From the NCBI GenBank assembly GCA_040003255.1, contig JBDUCV010000099.1:1-5887 (forward strand): 5,887 nt of DNA, written 5' to 3'. Positions 4,251 through 5,887 of this stretch are shown here, piece by piece (positions within the stretch are counted from its first letter, which is position 1; each line of letters starts with the position of its first letter). This DNA is from JBDUCV01 sp040003255 (GTDB lineage Bacteria; Actinomycetota; Actinomycetes; Mycobacteriales; Jatrophihabitantaceae). Both the position numbers and the translations under genes were made by a program. Under the pieces are notes generated by a model. It did not search any database. It was given only the letters and a program-made list of their open reading frames with translations, and had not been told where the DNA came from.

Positions 4251-5641
4251 CTGCGTGCGCGGTCAGGCGCTGCGTCATATGGGCCGCCGCCCGGATCGTC
4301 CACACCACCGGAGCGCACCACGTCCAGCTCGGGATGCAACATCTCGCGTACGACCAGCCCGCCAAGCGCCAGCAGCATCAAGTCTCGGGCGACCACGCAC
4401 AGCAGCAGCCAGCCGTAGGGCACGCTGTGCGCCGGGTCGCCAAGCCCGAGCAGGAACAGCATGAACACGATCCACAGCGCGATCTCGCTGAACTGCCAGA
4501 TCAGCGCGACCCGCCAGCGCGGACGGGCCAAGGCCACGAGTGGCACGAGCCACAGCGAGTACTGCCGGCTCCAGATCTTGCTGGTGAACAGGAACGCGGC
4601 GACGGCGAGGAAGGCGATCTGCGCCACCCGTGGCCGTCGGGGGGCGCGCAGGGCGAGCACGGCCACGCCAAGTTCGGCGGCCCCGGTGAGGCCAGCTACC
4701 ACTAGACCTGGCGGTTTCCAGCTCGTCTCGTGCTGGGTGAGCGCGTAATGGCCGATGTACCAGATCGTGTCCCACTCGGTGCCGCGGTCGATGTTGAACG
4801 TGAAGAACTCGCGCCAGCCGCGGGGGTAGGCGAAAGCCACCGGGAGGTTCACGGCCGCCCAGCTGGCCGCCGCCGCGACGCAGGCCCACCGTGCCGGACC
4901 GAGGCGGCCGGTGCGCCACGCGAGCACGATGATCGGGACGAGCAACAGGGCGGGGTACAGCTTCGCCGCGGTGCCGAGACCGATTAGCACACCGGCAGCG
5001 ACCGGACGATTTCGCGCCCACGCCCATAGCGCGCAGCTGGCGAACGTCATCGCCAGCAGATCCCAATTCGAGAAGGCGTGGAAGATCAGCAACGGACTGA
5101 CAGCGGCTAGCGCCGCGTCATACGGACGACGCCCGGCAGCGCCGACCGTTCCGACAATCATCAGCAGCGCGCAGATGGTGAGCAGCAGACTGGTGACCAG
5201 ACCGAAGATCTGCACGTCAGAGAACGCGGTGAACAGACCATCGACGGCGTTCGTGATGCCGGCCGCCAACCACATGAAACCGCCGGTCAGCACCGGGTAC
5301 TCGACGGCGTGGTCGCGGTAGGGCACTGCCCCGATGTCGAGGCCCTCGACGCCCCACAGCGGGATGACATCGGAATAGCAGGCGTGCGTGTACTGCTTGT
5401 TCGCAACCCAATTGGCATCGGCACACGGCGCCTTCTGCACAAAGGCCAGGACGAGCGTGAACGAGCCGAGCGCCAGCAGCACGCGCAACGGCGACCACCA
5501 TCGTCCGGTCGCGGCGTGGCGTCCCCACGCGCCACCGAGCATCCGAACGGCGCGGGCCACTGTTGGGTCGGCTCGGCTCGGCGCTGGGCTGACGTCGTCC
5601 ACTGGCTGGGCGATGCGCCTGGCCCGGGCCGCGTGGGTCAC
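4199..5641 (-). CDS. Polytopic membrane glycosyltransferase, GT87/DUF2029-like
   Basis: This is a 480-residue multi-pass protein with about ten or more hydrophobic segments (approximately 52-69, 117-133, 145-167, 176-209, 213-243, 250-271, 312-332, 339-354, 361-373, 378-400, 409-431). A basic cytoplasmic N-terminus and a hydrophilic acidic tail (from about 435) flank them. Motifs of polyprenyl-phosphate-mannose-dependent mannosyltransferases are visible: YRDHAVEYPVLT (108-119, Asp110 and Glu114 as candidate catalytic acids), GLGTAAKLYPALLLVP (221-236) and SKIWSRQYSLWLVPL (354-368). It probably adds a sugar to an envelope lipid or glycan outside the membrane; substrate unknown. By position it corresponds to Rv0051 of M. 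tuberculosis, next to ponA1. The start is GTG at 5641 with GAGG about 8 bases upstream, 43 bases after the preceding gene's stop, so co-transcription is likely. Confidence 0.85.
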   Translation of the reverse strand: MTHAARARRIAQPVDDVSPAPSRADPTVARAVRMLGGAWGRHAATGRWWSPLRVLLALGSFTLVLAFVQKAPCADANWVANKQYTHACYSDVIPLWGVEGLDIGAVPYRDHAVEYPVLTGGFMWLAAGITNAVDGLFTAFSDVQIFGLVTSLLLTICALLMIVGTVGAAGRRPYDAALAAVSPLLIFHAFSNWDLLAMTFASCALWAWARNRPVAAGVLIGLGTAAKLYPALLLVPIIVLAWRTGRLGPARWACVAAAASWAAVNLPVAFAYPRGWREFFTFNIDRGTEWDTIWYIGHYALTQHETSWKPPGLVVAGLTGAAELGVAVLALRAPRRPRVAQIAFLAVAAFLFTSKIWSRQYSLWLVPLVALARPRWRVALIWQFSEIALWIVFMLFLLGLGDPAHSVPYGWLLLCVVARDLMLLALGGLVVREMLHPELDVVRSGGVDDPGGGPYDAAPDRARSQPVDTSEDFKNSMSAP

Positions 5642-5684
5642 CGGCGCATCCTCGCACGCGACATCGGCCGCCTGCCGCCGAAAG

Positions 5685-5887
5685 CTAGCCCCCGATCCGC
5701 GCGGGTGGTGGGCCCGGATCGGCCTGCGGCGCCGGGGCCGTCGGCGACGGCGGCGGCGGGGCGGTCGTGGTCGGAGCTGCGCTGGACGTGGTGGGAGCCG
5801 TAGTGGTCGGCGGAATCGTGCTGGGTGCGGTAGTGATCGGCGGGGTCGTGCTGGGCGGGGGTGCGGCGGTCGTCGGCGGGGCGGTCG
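5685..5887 (-). CDS. Pro/Thr-rich C-terminal tail, probable PonA-type penicillin-binding protein (partial)
   Basis: An open frame enters from the right edge and ends at TAG (5685-5687). Only the last 66 residues are visible, almost all Pro, Thr, Ala and Ser, ending PPPARIGG. No domain can be seen. Such low-complexity tails are typical of actinobacterial class A penicillin-binding proteins (PonA1), which polymerise and cross-link peptidoglycan. In mycobacteria ponA1 directly precedes the Rv0051-like gene, as here. The name rests on position and composition, not on a catalytic motif. Two imperfect 10-residue repeats (PSTTPPITTA, PSTIPPTTTA) lie within the tail. The upstream part is outside the window. 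Confidence 0.65.
   Translation of the reverse strand, partial: TAPPTTAAPPPSTTPPITTAPSTIPPTTTAPTTSSAAPTTTAPPPPSPTAPAPQADPGPPPARIGG
5801..5860. repeat. Two tandem 30-bp repeats inside the Pro/Thr tail
   Basis: 5801-5830 and 5831-5860 are adjacent copies differing at 5 of 30 positions. At 30 bp they keep frame and encode the decapeptides PSTTPPITTA and PSTIPPTTTA, so tail length can change by whole units. Confidence 0.85.

Noticed and set aside
4275..5066. 263-codon open frame on - inside the membrane protein gene
   Set aside because: Arg-rich shadow frame with no hydrophobic segments or known motifs.
5217..5657. 146-codon open frame on - overlapping the start of the membrane protein
   Set aside because: Arg/Pro-rich shadow of the GT87-like gene, which has clear membrane segments and family motifs in its own frame.

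Overview
The window is a stretch of GC-rich actinobacterial chromosome. The gene order and protein sequences are close to the mycobacterial/actinobacterial block PBP - membrane glycosyltransferase - rpsF - ssb - rpsR - rplI - dnaB. The genus cannot be fixed from sequence alone. SSB, S6 and the DNA-repair nuclease read like mycobacterial relatives. The S18 protein starts and ends like Streptomyces-type S18 but lacks its zinc ligands, so a non-Mycobacterium actinobacterium is at least as likely.

Layout (left to right on +; most genes are on -). 1-1319 (-) is the replicative helicase DnaB, complete at its start and cut at its C-terminus by the window edge. 1320-1777 is a 458-base gene-free stretch. 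It holds a candidate dnaB promoter overlapped by an inverted repeat, two perfect DnaA-box nonamers plus degenerate ones, a terminator-like stem-loop, and a 3 x 20-bp tandem repeat abutting rplI. 1778-3288 (-) is the tightly spaced operon rpsF-ssb-rpsR-rplI. 3289-3461 is a divergent promoter region with a structured rpsF leader. 3462-4250 (+) is deoxyribonuclease IV (nfo), probably a leaderless mRNA. 4199-5641 (-) is a polytopic membrane protein of the GT87/DUF2029 polyprenyl-phosphate-mannose-dependent glycosyltransferase type, overlapping nfo tail-to-tail by 52 bases. 5685-5887 (-) is the Pro/Thr-rich C-terminal tail of a protein that is, by position and composition, most likely a PonA-type class A penicillin-binding protein.

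How it fits together: DnaB unwinds the fork, SSB coats the exposed strand, S6/S18/L9 build ribosomes, and the AP endonuclease repairs abasic sites. At the right, a peptidoglycan synthase and a membrane glycosyltransferase form a cell-envelope pair. I see no mobile element, CRISPR array, tRNA or rRNA, and no clearly new multi-gene system. The parts most worth a second look are non-coding: the dnaB upstream region with DnaA-box-like sites, the rplI-derived repeat array, and the rpsF leader. The zinc-ligand-less S18 at the main operon locus is also notable.
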